Source: Rubritalea profundi | GTDB taxonomy: Bacteria; Verrucomicrobiota; Verrucomicrobiia; Verrucomicrobiales; Akkermansiaceae | Direction of reading: 5' to 3' | Length of the DNA: 41,015 nucleotides | NCBI RefSeq assembly: GCF_002954445.1 | Contig: NZ_MQWA01000001.1 | Location: forward strand, 2,932,216-2,973,230 | In this document: in pieces, positions 1 to 7,481 of the stretch | Layout: each line of letters opens with the position of its first letter | Numbering within the stretch: the stretch's first letter is position 1 | Program-made: the position numbers and the translations under genes | Notes under the pieces: model-generated | Told to the model about the DNA's origin: nothing | Database searches by the model: none | The model's input: only the letters and a program-made list of their open reading frames with translations

Positions 1-1
1 C

Positions 2-370
2 CTTATAGCAGGCAAAGAAACGCCTAAGATGAGTCATCCAATGTTAGCGAACTGCACTCAATGTCACGTGCCAAGTGAAGGGGAAAACTTCCTCAAGGGG
101 AACGAGATTGCAGGATTGAATGTGGAAAGCTTGTTTGTTGGGGCTAGTAGTCCTGGCAAAGGTGATAAAGCGTACGATGGAGCACCACCAGTTGTCCCTC
201 ATCGGCTGAATATGCGTCAAAATTGCATGGCTTGTCATGGAAATGGCATGGCAAATGCTGTGAGCACTTCACACCCACAGCGGAAAAATTGTCTTCAATG
301 CCACGCTCCCAATGCTACCTTTGATAACCGCGAAAGATACAATCTAAACGACTTTAAAAAAGACAAGTGA
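2..370 (+). CDS. napB: NapB-like periplasmic multihaem cytochrome c (5' partial)
   Basis: The reading frame is open to the left edge, so the gene is cut by the window; the ATG at 29 is probably internal. The visible part holds three CxxCH haem-binding motifs (CTQCH, CMACH, CLQCH). The second and third are arranged as in NapB, the electron-transfer subunit of periplasmic nitrate reductase: a PPVVPH motif supplies an axial histidine just before CMACH, and the protein ends shortly after CLQCHAP. Classical NapB has two haems, so the first motif (HPMLANCTQCH) is extra or marks a related cytochrome. The stop codon overlaps the GTG of the next gene by 4 bp (GTGA), which indicates translational coupling. 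The NapB-type assignment is fairly secure; the full haem count is not, because the N-terminus is missing. Confidence 0.7.
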   Translation, partial: LIAGKETPKMSHPMLANCTQCHVPSEGENFLKGNEIAGLNVESLFVGASSPGKGDKAYDGAPPVVPHRLNMRQNCMACHGNGMANAVSTSHPQRKNCLQCHAPNATFDNRERYNLNDFKKDK

Positions 371-1029
371 ACGAGCCTGTAAACATAAGCCGTCGCAAGA
401 TGTTTGAGAGGTTTTTTAAACCACTCAATAAAGCCTCGGGTTCACTTATGAATCCGGATCCTGTTGCTGAAACAGTTAAGGATGAAGAGCGAGTGGCTAT
501 TATTCAAGGGCGATTTTGCTTAGCTTACCAGCGGAGCTTCTGTACCACATGCTCTGAGCGTTGCCCTGAGCAAGGAGCTATCATTGTAGAAATGGGCGTG
601 CCCCGAGTAGTTGCCGACCAATGTACGGGCTGTGGAATTTGCCACGATGTTTGCCCAGCTCCAAGAAATGCGGTCCTGATGATGGCTAAACCTAATAAAA
701 AAATGACTGATAATTTAATGAGTAGCCTGAGCGATGGCACTGAACTTCCTGAGTTGGCCCAAGGCGTGTTAGACTCAGAAACTCTCGATCAATTAGTGGT
801 CGATATAGAGACCTGCACGGAACTGCTAGAAGTGATACCAAAATTCGGAGCAGACAGTTATGTGAAAGAGGGAGAAGTGATCGATCTAAGAACGGCTATA
901 TCAATGCTCACTAGAGGAGATCTAAGAGGAGTCCAAGTGCGTTATAAACACGAGGGTTCACAGTGGTGGGACACGCTGATGGCTACACATCAAGGGGTGC
1001 GACTCGTGCGTATTCAACATGATTTCTAG
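367..1029 (+). CDS. napF: NapF-like 4Fe-4S ferredoxin with C-terminal extension
   Basis: A 220-residue protein starting with GTG, overlapping the cytochrome stop by 4 bp. Around residues 58-70 a cysteine cluster (CTTCSERCP) and around residues 86-98 a second (CTGCGICHDVCP) are ferredoxin-type iron-sulphur ligands, as in NapF, the accessory ferredoxin that helps mature NapA. The N-terminus has an SRRKMFERFF stretch as in NapF/NapG proteins. Residues 110-220 are not part of a typical NapF of about 160 residues; they end in a basic, aromatic segment (QVRYKHEG, QWWDTLM, GVRLVRI) that I cannot assign. The context with a NapB-like cytochrome supports a nitrate reductase maturation role. Cytoplasmic location is inferred from the family. 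Confidence 0.65.
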   Translation: MNEPVNISRRKMFERFFKPLNKASGSLMNPDPVAETVKDEERVAIIQGRFCLAYQRSFCTTCSERCPEQGAIIVEMGVPRVVADQCTGCGICHDVCPAPRNAVLMMAKPNKKMTDNLMSSLSDGTELPELAQGVLDSETLDQLVVDIETCTELLEVIPKFGADSYVKEGEVIDLRTAISMLTRGDLRGVQVRYKHEGSQWWDTLMATHQGVRLVRIQHDF

Positions 1030-1040
1030 AAAGGGATAAA

Positions 1041-1445
1041 ATACAAAACCAAGACGACAACAAAAAAGACATTCTAGGTGAAGAAGAGGTTACGCAAGTA
1101 ATCCATACTTTTTACGAAAGAGTCCAAGTTGATGAAAAATTAGGTCCTATCTTTAATGATGTAGTGAAGATCGACTGGCCGTCCCATTTACCTGTGATGG
1201 TGCAGTTTTGGCGCACCATCATGTTCGGTGACGGCGGCTATCAGAGAAACCCATTGATGGCGCACATGAAGTGGACATCCGAGGTGAGAATGGACGAACA
1301 AAAATTCCAGCATTGGTTGGATTTATTTCACAGCACCATAGATGAACTCTTCTCGGGTCCCAACGCAGACCTTATGAAGATGCGCTCAGCTAATATGGCG
1401 ACCATGTTACCGAGAAGAATCAAAGAATTTCAAAATTTAAGTTAG
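1041..1445 (+). CDS. Group III truncated haemoglobin, unclear start
   Basis: The translation matches group III truncated haemoglobins (2/2 globins): a helix with VDEKLGPIFND, then DWPSHL and VQFW, and a later WLDLFHSTID helix that holds the expected proximal histidine. The family binds haem and is usually linked to NO or oxygen chemistry, which fits the nap genes upstream. The homologous frame is open from 1023 but contains no ATG, GTG or TTG before the conserved region, only an ATA at 1041 that sits 4 bases after AAGGGA. Alternatively the ATG at 1019 would enter this frame if the AAA at 1030-1032 were one base shorter. The GTG at 1164 would delete the first two helices and is unlikely. The function is well supported; the start is not. 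Confidence 0.65.
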   Translation: MQNQDDNKKDILGEEEVTQVIHTFYERVQVDEKLGPIFNDVVKIDWPSHLPVMVQFWRTIMFGDGGYQRNPLMAHMKWTSEVRMDEQKFQHWLDLFHSTIDELFSGPNADLMKMRSANMATMLPRRIKEFQNLS

Positions 1446-1455
1446 ATAGATAACA

Positions 1456-2694
1456 ATGAAAAATAATAGAACAACAGTGTTAGATGGAGGCTTATTGATA
1501 GCTGGGGTCAACATCGGACAAGCAAAGGAAGGTCCCTATACTTTGGGGGATTTTGGAGTTTCTGGTCCAGATTTCATAAAAAATACGGAGGTGTTTCTGA
1601 ATGGACGACTTAGGTTAGAAGGAGCTGACATGGACGCCAAGAATGGAGGAGCTTCGGTTCTTTCATTACGCAACCGCTTTGGACTAAAGACAGCGAAAGT
1701 TGCTGGATTTAGCGTGCTGGCTGAAGGCTAACACACGTGGATTCTTACTCCCACCAGCGCATATAGTCCGTTCCCTTCGGGGACTCGCAGTGTGATAGCT
1801 GACCCAGATAACTTTGATCTGAATCGTCTACAGCTTGATTACTCTCTCGAGAGCACGGATTTTACGCTCGGTCGACAGGACATAAATCATGGCGATCAGC
1901 GCTTTATTGGAGCTGTTGCTTGGCGTCAGAATAATCAGACATTTGATGCTTTCAGCGTGACGAATACCACGGTGAAGGATTTAAATTTCACCTATTCGTA
2001 CGCCAACCAAGTGAACCGGATTTTCGGAACCAATGCTCCATCTGGAGCCTTGAGTCGCTGGCATGGTGATGTGCATTTGATGCGTGGTGACTACAGCGGG
2101 TTGAGCGCAGGAACCCTAAGCGGATTTGCTTACCTCATGGACTTCAAGAATGCTGTGGCTGCATAAACAAACACATACGGCGCTGAGTTTAAAGGCAGTC
2201 AGCAACTCTGCGAGTCATTGCCGGATCTTGATTATTTGATTACTGGTGCACTGCAAAATGGAGCAGGTGATAATGCATCCTATGAGGAGTATTATTTCCG
2301 CGGCGACTTGAGCATGAATGCCAAACCTGTCAAAGGTGGATTTGGGCTGGAGTGGATGACTGGTAATGGAGATAATGCATTTATCTTCCCACTCGGTACG
2401 AACCATAAGTTTGGTGGCTTCGCAGATGCTTTCCTAACAACTCCAGGGAGTGGTCTACACGACTACTACGCGTGGGTTGGCGGAAAGTGCCCACTAGAAG
2501 TAAATCATAAGATCATATTCCACCACTTTTCTAGTGATAAAGGTGGGGACTTCCTTGGATACGAATTTGATTATGTGGCTAAAAAGGTACTCACAGAAAA
2601 TACCAGTGCTCTTATAAAGTTAGCGCACTTGGAAGGCAGTCGGGCTATTAAAGATGTCCAACGCGCCTCTATCCAGTTGGATTACTCTTTCTGA
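1456..2694 (+). pseudogene. Alginate-export-type outer membrane porin, two in-frame stops
   Basis: One reading frame runs from ATG 1456 to TGA 2692-2694 and is interrupted only by TAA at 1729-1731 and TAA at 2164-2166. The protein continues without frame change across both stops, so these are substitutions, not indels. After a weak signal-like start it shows beta-barrel features: an NGRLRLEGAD strand, a GRQDINHGDQRF motif followed by WRQNNQTFDAF as in alginate-export/porin proteins, and a terminal aromatic strand ending in DYSF, as expected for BAM insertion. The usual role would be outer-membrane diffusion of anions or sugars. It follows the nap/haemoglobin genes by 10 bp. As sequenced it can make only a 91-residue fragment, so I call it a pseudogene. 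Confidence 0.65.
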
Positions 2695-2714
2695 ATTATT
2701 TGAAACTAAGTAAT

Positions 2715-2751
2715 AAAAAACGCTAGCAGACTAGATCTGCTAGCGTTTTTT
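2715..2751. terminator. Bidirectional intrinsic terminator
   Basis: Perfect 16-bp inverted repeat AAAAAACGCTAGCAGA (2715-2730) and its complement at 2736-2751, loop CTAGA, with A-tract on the left and T-tract on the right. It lies between the converging porin remnant and the DP-repeat gene and can serve both strands. Confidence 0.9.
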
Positions 2752-2768
2752 GAGGTGTTTAAGTGCGT

Positions 2769-4043
2769 TTATTTGTTGTCCATCATTCTTACGACGTGGC
2801 GTTTGACTCTTTCTGGGACATCATTGTTCTTAATCCAGTTTTGAGCTTGGGATTTGTCTTTTTTGTAAAGAGTCCAGAGGGCGCGGCCAACGGTGCGCGA
2901 GCGTGAGCTTTCATCATCCAGTTCGTTGCCATAGTTGAGTGCTAGTACAGGGTCAGAGCGCGTGGCTCCCTCGGCGAATTCACGGAGTAGATCTTGGTAA
3001 TTAGAGGCGTTAGCATTTGTGTCTAACCAGTCGGCAGCGGCATTGGCATCCTGCCTAGCATAAGAACCGACAAACTCTGGACCCGCCTTGAGTTGATCTT
3101 CGACGGGGAGTGTGGCGATCCAAGCTTTGGCTGCTGATGGATCTTGGTCGGTCCAGTTATCGACTACTTCGTTTAAAGCCCGCTCGCGTGCGGTATCGTC
3201 TTTAATGCGGGAGGCCCAGTCGGCTCCCATGGCTGGATCTTGTTTAGAAAATTGGTTGGCTAGGTAAGCTGATGCGCCACCCATGAGTTTTGGGTCTTCG
3301 AGGCCGGTGAGCCACTTTAGGGCTCCATCGAGACCTAAACTTGCGATATGCGGAGCCATGCTACCAAGGGCCTTAGCCCGTTCTCTCGAAAATGGCAGTT
3401 CCTGTAGGATCTGAGTAGCAAGAGTGGGGTTGGAGCCCGCTAGGCCGCGGATGATTCCTACGAGGTAGGGGTTAGCTTTGTCGCCATCGTGATTTTCACG
3501 CGCCCAGGCCAATGCCGCGTTGGGGTTGTGGGTAGCCCACGATGCGAGTACTTCTTTTTCCGCGTGGTCCGATTTAGAGTTTTCTTGGGAATAGCTGAGG
3601 GCTCCTAGTGGATCTACTTTTCCCCATGCGTGGAGTAGCATATTGTATTCAGTCATTCTCTCACGAGTCATACCGAGTGCTCGGAAATCAGCGACTACGG
3701 ATTCAAATTGGTCAGGCCTAAGCGAGTCGATGAGGTTGAGCATTTGGCGTGCGCGTGCGAGAGGGTCACTCAGCTGACTGATTTTTTTGATGGAATCACT
3801 TGATGCCTTAGCTGTACTTGATGCGCTAGAACGGCTCCTAGTGGAGCCTCTAGATGAGCTGTTTGTCGAGATGTGACCACTAGTGTGCATGTCAGATCGA
3901 ACTTGCTCAGTACTTGTTGAACCTGAAGCTGCAGAATCATTTGAGCTGACTTCTGAAGAGTTTTGCGAGGTACCCACGTAATAGGCGGCAGCGAGCGTGG
4001 TGAGCCATGCGCCAGCAGCGGGTAGTAGAATTTTATTTTTCAT
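2769..4043 (-). CDS. Secreted or membrane-anchored repeat protein (Trp/DP repeats), function unknown
   Basis: A 424-residue protein with an N-terminal hydrophobic segment (residues 4-23, LLPAAGAWLTTLAAAYY), then a low-complexity Ser/Thr-rich linker to about residue 85, then helical repeats of about 35-45 residues. Each repeat carries an aspartate-proline turn and an Ala-Trp motif (DPLGALSY, NPNAALAW, DPAMGADWASRI, DPSAAKAWIATL, DANAAADW, DPVLALNYG). This resembles TPR/SEL1-like alpha solenoids seen in many verrucomicrobial genomes, so a periplasmic protein-binding role is possible, but no function can be assigned. The frame is intact, unlike many neighbours. It ends 18 bases from the bidirectional terminator at 2715-2751. 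Confidence 0.6.
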   Translation of the reverse strand: MKNKILLPAAGAWLTTLAAAYYVGTSQNSSEVSSNDSAASGSTSTEQVRSDMHTSGHISTNSSSRGSTRSRSSASSTAKASSDSIKKISQLSDPLARARQMLNLIDSLRPDQFESVVADFRALGMTRERMTEYNMLLHAWGKVDPLGALSYSQENSKSDHAEKEVLASWATHNPNAALAWARENHDGDKANPYLVGIIRGLAGSNPTLATQILQELPFSRERAKALGSMAPHIASLGLDGALKWLTGLEDPKLMGGASAYLANQFSKQDPAMGADWASRIKDDTARERALNEVVDNWTDQDPSAAKAWIATLPVEDQLKAGPEFVGSYARQDANAAADWLDTNANASNYQDLLREFAEGATRSDPVLALNYGNELDDESSRSRTVGRALWTLYKKDKSQAQNWIKNNDVPERVKRHVVRMMDNK

Positions 4044-4235
4044 GGTAGGTACGGAAGCTTACCCATAAAAACGTAGGGCTCGTGTGGGTTTGTCTAGAAT
4101 TATTTATAGCGGGTACTATGAATTGAACTCCGAAAATTACAAAAGGGTGTAAAAAAGAAATTTTATGCCTAGTGGCTAAAGTCGAACTTCGCTTGAGGAG
4201 CCTTTATTTGAGAATTATCTCATTTTTCCTATGGA

Positions 4236-5112
4236 TTACTCTACGTTTTGAATCTGCTCGCGGATTTTCTCGAGTTCCGTTTTCGCGGTGACGACGTGCT
4301 GGGCAAGTGTCGCATCATTGGCCTTGGAGCCGATGGTGTTGAACTCTCGGTTGAGCTCTTGGCAGAGGAAATCAAGTGACCTGCCAACTGGTTCTGAGGA
4401 ATCTAGGTACTCGCGGAACTTGGCGAAGTGCGAGCGTAGACGAGTGATCTCCTCGCTGATGTCACAACGCTCGGCAAAAATCCCGACTTCCTTGAGCACG
4501 CGGTCGTCGCTGAGGTCGAGCTCTAGGCCTGATTCCTTGAGGCGTCGGTGGAGGTTGTCACGGTAGCGTGCAATCACTGATGGCGAGTGCGCTTCGATGG
4601 CGCTCGCTTCAATTTTTAGAGTGTCGAGTCGGTCTAGCGTGTCTTGTTTGAGGTCGTCACCCTCACGGCTACGCATTTCTACTAGGCTGGAAATTGCCGC
4701 GTTTAGTGCGGGCATAATCACTTCTCTGACAGAGTCGATGCAGACTTTTTTTTTCTTCGAATTTAATAATGTCTGGTGCGCGAAGGATGTCGGCAGCAGT
4801 GATGTCGAGTGGTTGGCCTATCTCGTGGCTGAGTGATTTGAGAGTATCAGAGAGAGACTTAGCGCGTTTCAGATCGACGCTGATCGGGCTCGGAGCCTTG
4901 TCAGTTTGCTCTAGCGAAATGCTGATAGAGACTCGGCCACGTGAGATCTTGCCGAGAACGAACTTGCGGACTTCAGATTCAAGCTCTGCGTAGTTGCGTG
5001 GAAGTTGGACTACAACTTCGCCTTGCTTACGGTTAACTGAGCTCGCTTCGATATTCGCGACGAGAGTTTCTGAGGCTTGCGATGCGCGGCCAAATCCGGT
5101 CATTGATTTCAT
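4236..5112 (-). CDS. yicC: YicC/YloC-family endoribonuclease, frame broken at an A9 run
   Basis: The start MKSMTGFGRA is diagnostic of the YicC family, a conserved bacterial endoribonuclease; the C-terminal half shows the matching DUF1732 region (EMRSREGDDLKQD, FNTIGSKANDA, VTAKTELEKIREQIQNVE). The two halves lie in different frames. The change occurs at a run of nine T on the plus strand (4746-4754), read as A9 in the gene; eight A would join FEEKK directly to VCIDSVREVIMPAL and give a protein of about 291 residues, the normal length. It lies 18 bp downstream of tatC on the same strand and is probably cotranscribed. A9 is also long enough for transcriptional slippage, so functional product is possible even if the sequence is right. 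Confidence 0.85.
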
Positions 5113-5130
5113 ACTTATGGGGCTGGGGTT

Positions 5131-6666
5131 TTAGGGTTTTTCTGAATTATCGTTCTCTTTGTCATCGACGCCATCTGCAGGTTCATCTGAGCTTGGCTCG
5201 TCGGCGTTTTCATCTTCAGAGTCGCTAGGATCTTCTTCGGTATGAGGATCGTGTGGAGCCTGGAGGTTATTTAATAGCTCAGGAGATTCACCTTCACTGG
5301 TGAGTGTGTCTACTTCACCGTCATCATGCTCTTCTCCTTCACCATCTTCTTGATGCTCTGGAGCTTGCTCGAAATAGTCGTGGTCGTGGTCGTGGTCGTG
5401 GTAATGATCATGATAGTCATGGTGGTCATGGTGGTCATGATCGTGATCGTGATCGTGATCGTGATCGTGATCGTGATCGTGATCGTGGTCATGGTCATGG
5501 TCATGAGCCGAGTCATCGTGGGCCGCAACGGTGCCAGGGGCGGATACTAAACGTGGCTGGTAGTTGGCCATTTCTTCAGCTTCCTTTTCTAGCTCTTTCT
5601 TTCGGCTAAAGTAGGCGAACCAAATACATATTTCGTAGAGCAGGGCCATAGGGACAGCCAGCATGCTGAGCGTGAGCATGTCGCCAGTAGGGGTGATTAT
5701 AGCCGCTATCACAAAGATGGACACAACTGCGTAGGAGCGCGTGCGGCTCATGAGGTCGTAGTCGAGTAGGCCTAGTTTGACCAAGGTCATGACGACCACT
5801 GGGAGTTCAAAGGCGAGACCAAAGACGAGGGTGAACTGGGTGGCAAAGGTGATGTACCAACCGATGCGCCATTCGTTTTCAACTCCCATGCTACCAGAAT
5901 AGACATAGAAAAATTCTAGAGCCTTCGGTAGAACCAAGAAGTAGCAGAAAAAGACGCCGGTGAGGAACAGGCCAAAGCCAACTATGAGTGCGGGCCACAG
6001 AGCTTTGCGCTCAGTAGATTTCAAGCCAGGAAGAACAAACTGTAGCACAAAGACTAAGATAAAAGGGAAGGATACGATCAGGCCGGCAAAGAATGCCAAC
6101 TTGAGCGAGAGCATGAAGGTCTCGGTCGGGTGCATCGACTGCATCTTGATGACCTTATTTTTTGCTCCGACCTTAGCGCTAGGTTCACCCACTAGGAGTT
6201 CCCTGACGGTGGTGCTGAGCTTGGGGTCAATATTGGGTAACTCATCGATGAATTTCTGCTTTTCCTCCAGGGTTTCGAGCGACTGAGCGGCACGGTAGTA
6301 ACCAGCACACTCGGCATAGAAGGCGAGGTCTTCGTCTTTGAATTGAGCGTAGAAAACAGTTTTTTCCTCAGGGCTCAAGCCGGATGAATTATAGGAGGCG
6401 CCCTTCGCTTGTTCCCATTGGTCAGGGGTAATAGTCTCAGGCAGGCGTTCCTGCTGGGATTGCTCCCAGACAACTTCCAGCGGCTTGCGCAAGAGATCCA
6501 TGAGGATGTCCTTCAGCGAATAGCACGCAATGGTAGCAATCAGTAATACGACGACGATTCGCGTGATGGTTGTTCGCAGATCCTCCAAATGCTCGAGGAA
6601 TGGTTTTTCATCGATGTTTTTATTGGCTTTGTTGCGGAGCTCAAATGCTTTGTTTAAAAGGAACAT
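5131..6666 (-). CDS. tatC: Sec-independent translocase TatC with periplasmic insert and His-Asp tail
   Basis: A 511-residue TatC, about twice the usual 250. The core is recognisable: the cytoplasmic FLEHLEDLR motif (residues 24-32) that binds twin-arginine signal peptides, six predicted membrane segments, and the later ITPTGDMLTLSMLAVPMALLYE region. Between membrane segments 1 and 2 there is an extra soluble domain of about 100 residues (roughly 75-185). After the last helix, which ends in RKKELEKEAEE, a tail of about 130 residues begins with alternating His-Asp dipeptides (about residues 385-430) and finishes in a Glu/Asp/Ser-rich segment. The tail should face the cytoplasm and looks metal-binding. 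Downstream yicC follows after 18 bp. TatC identity is secure; the role of the additions is unknown. Confidence 0.9.
   Translation of the reverse strand: MFLLNKAFELRNKANKNIDEKPFLEHLEDLRTTITRIVVVLLIATIACYSLKDILMDLLRKPLEVVWEQSQQERLPETITPDQWEQAKGASYNSSGLSPEEKTVFYAQFKDEDLAFYAECAGYYRAAQSLETLEEKQKFIDELPNIDPKLSTTVRELLVGEPSAKVGAKNKVIKMQSMHPTETFMLSLKLAFFAGLIVSFPFILVFVLQFVLPGLKSTERKALWPALIVGFGLFLTGVFFCYFLVLPKALEFFYVYSGSMGVENEWRIGWYITFATQFTLVFGLAFELPVVVMTLVKLGLLDYDLMSRTRSYAVVSIFVIAAIITPTGDMLTLSMLAVPMALLYEICIWFAYFSRKKELEKEAEEMANYQPRLVSAPGTVAAHDDSAHDHDHDHDHDHDHDHDHDHDHDHDHHDHHDYHDHYHDHDHDHDYFEQAPEHQEDGEGEEHDDGEVDTLTSEGESPELLNNLQAPHDPHTEEDPSDSEDENADEPSSDEPADGVDDKENDNSEKP
5382..5508. repeat. In-frame GATCGT-type hexanucleotide repeat encoding His-Asp
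   Basis: Tandem hexamers (GTCGTG, then GTGGTC/ATGGTC variants, then eight or more GATCGT copies) encode the His-Asp tail of TatC on the minus strand. Because the unit is six bases, copy-number change alters tail length by two residues without shifting frame. Long ORFs on other frames here are consequences of the repeat. Confidence 0.85.
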
Positions 6667-6716
6667 AGGAAAGTGTGAAGTAGAAGGAGCCTCAGCTCAG
6701 ATGGTTACTGAGTGAT

Positions 6717-7379
6717 TTACTCTGAAACTAGACGCTCAGCGGGGAGAAGTTCTTTCAGCGAGGCAAGCACTCTATCAGCTATCGAGAAATCGAGGCAGTC
6801 GGTGAGGCGTGACGGCACGGCGCAGGTCTGGCAACCAGCTTCGATGGCAGATTTTGTGCCATTTAGTGAGTCTTCGATCACGAGACATTCGATGGCAGGA
6901 AGTCCGATCTGACGGACCGCTTCGAGGTAGAGATCTGGTGCTGGCTTGATACGTGGGGCGTCGCCTTTGCAGACGGTAGTCGTAACCATCGGCATCAAGT
7001 GGAGTTTTTCGAGCCAGCTGTCGACCCAGCCATGTGATGAGGACGAAACGACAGCAATAGGTGTGTCTTCAGCGAAAAGGTGTTCAAACAAGCCTCGCAC
7101 GCCAGGTAGGGCGATTGGATCTTGCAGGGCTGCTCGGATTTCAATCTGTCGGTCGAGGTTGATGTTGTCCCAGTCGTAGCTCTTGCCTGTGAGATCTTCG
7201 AGGTGCGTCTCTGGTGACCAAGTATTAAAATCTGAGCCAATACATTGGACATAGGTTTCGATTGGCAAATCTTGCCCTTCGGAACGGAAGAGTTTGAGCC
7301 ATGTTTGGTAGATTGGCCATTCGGTGTCTAAAATGACTCCGTCGAAGTCAAAAAATACTGCCTTTGCGTTTGCGAGCAT
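6717..7379 (-). CDS. HAD-superfamily hydrolase, beta-phosphoglucomutase-like
   Basis: A 220-residue protein with all four HAD motifs: I, DFDGVILD (residues 11-18, nucleophile Asp and acid/base Asp region); II, VVSSSSHG near residue 113; III, the lysine in RIKPAPD near residue 145; IV, VIEDSLNG near residue 167. The helical cap between motifs I and II is of the C1 type, as in beta-phosphoglucomutase and small sugar-phosphate phosphatases. The substrate cannot be told from sequence. It is cytoplasmic. It lies 50 bp upstream of tatC on the same strand and may share a transcript, with no obvious functional link. Confidence 0.8.
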   Translation of the reverse strand: MLANAKAVFFDFDGVILDTEWPIYQTWLKLFRSEGQDLPIETYVQCIGSDFNTWSPETHLEDLTGKSYDWDNINLDRQIEIRAALQDPIALPGVRGLFEHLFAEDTPIAVVSSSSHGWVDSWLEKLHLMPMVTTTVCKGDAPRIKPAPDLYLEAVRQIGLPAIECLVIEDSLNGTKSAIEAGCQTCAVPSRLTDCLDFSIADRVLASLKELLPAERLVSE

Positions 7380-7481
7380 GCTCGGAGAGTAATCGTGTAA
7401 AAGGATTTGAAAAGACGATTCTCACGTCATGCTCTAAGCAAGTTGCTTTGTCTGGGAGGTGATGCCAAATGTGGCTCTCGC

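Noticed and set aside
5382-5508. CRISPR-like repeat array
   Set aside because: The units are six bases, contiguous and coding; there are no spacers.
5304-5609. Plus-strand and second-frame ORFs across the His-Asp repeat
   Set aside because: They arise only because the repeat lacks stops in every frame; the translations are Arg-Asp, Val-Ile or Thr-Ile strings with no domain, while the TatC frame has one.
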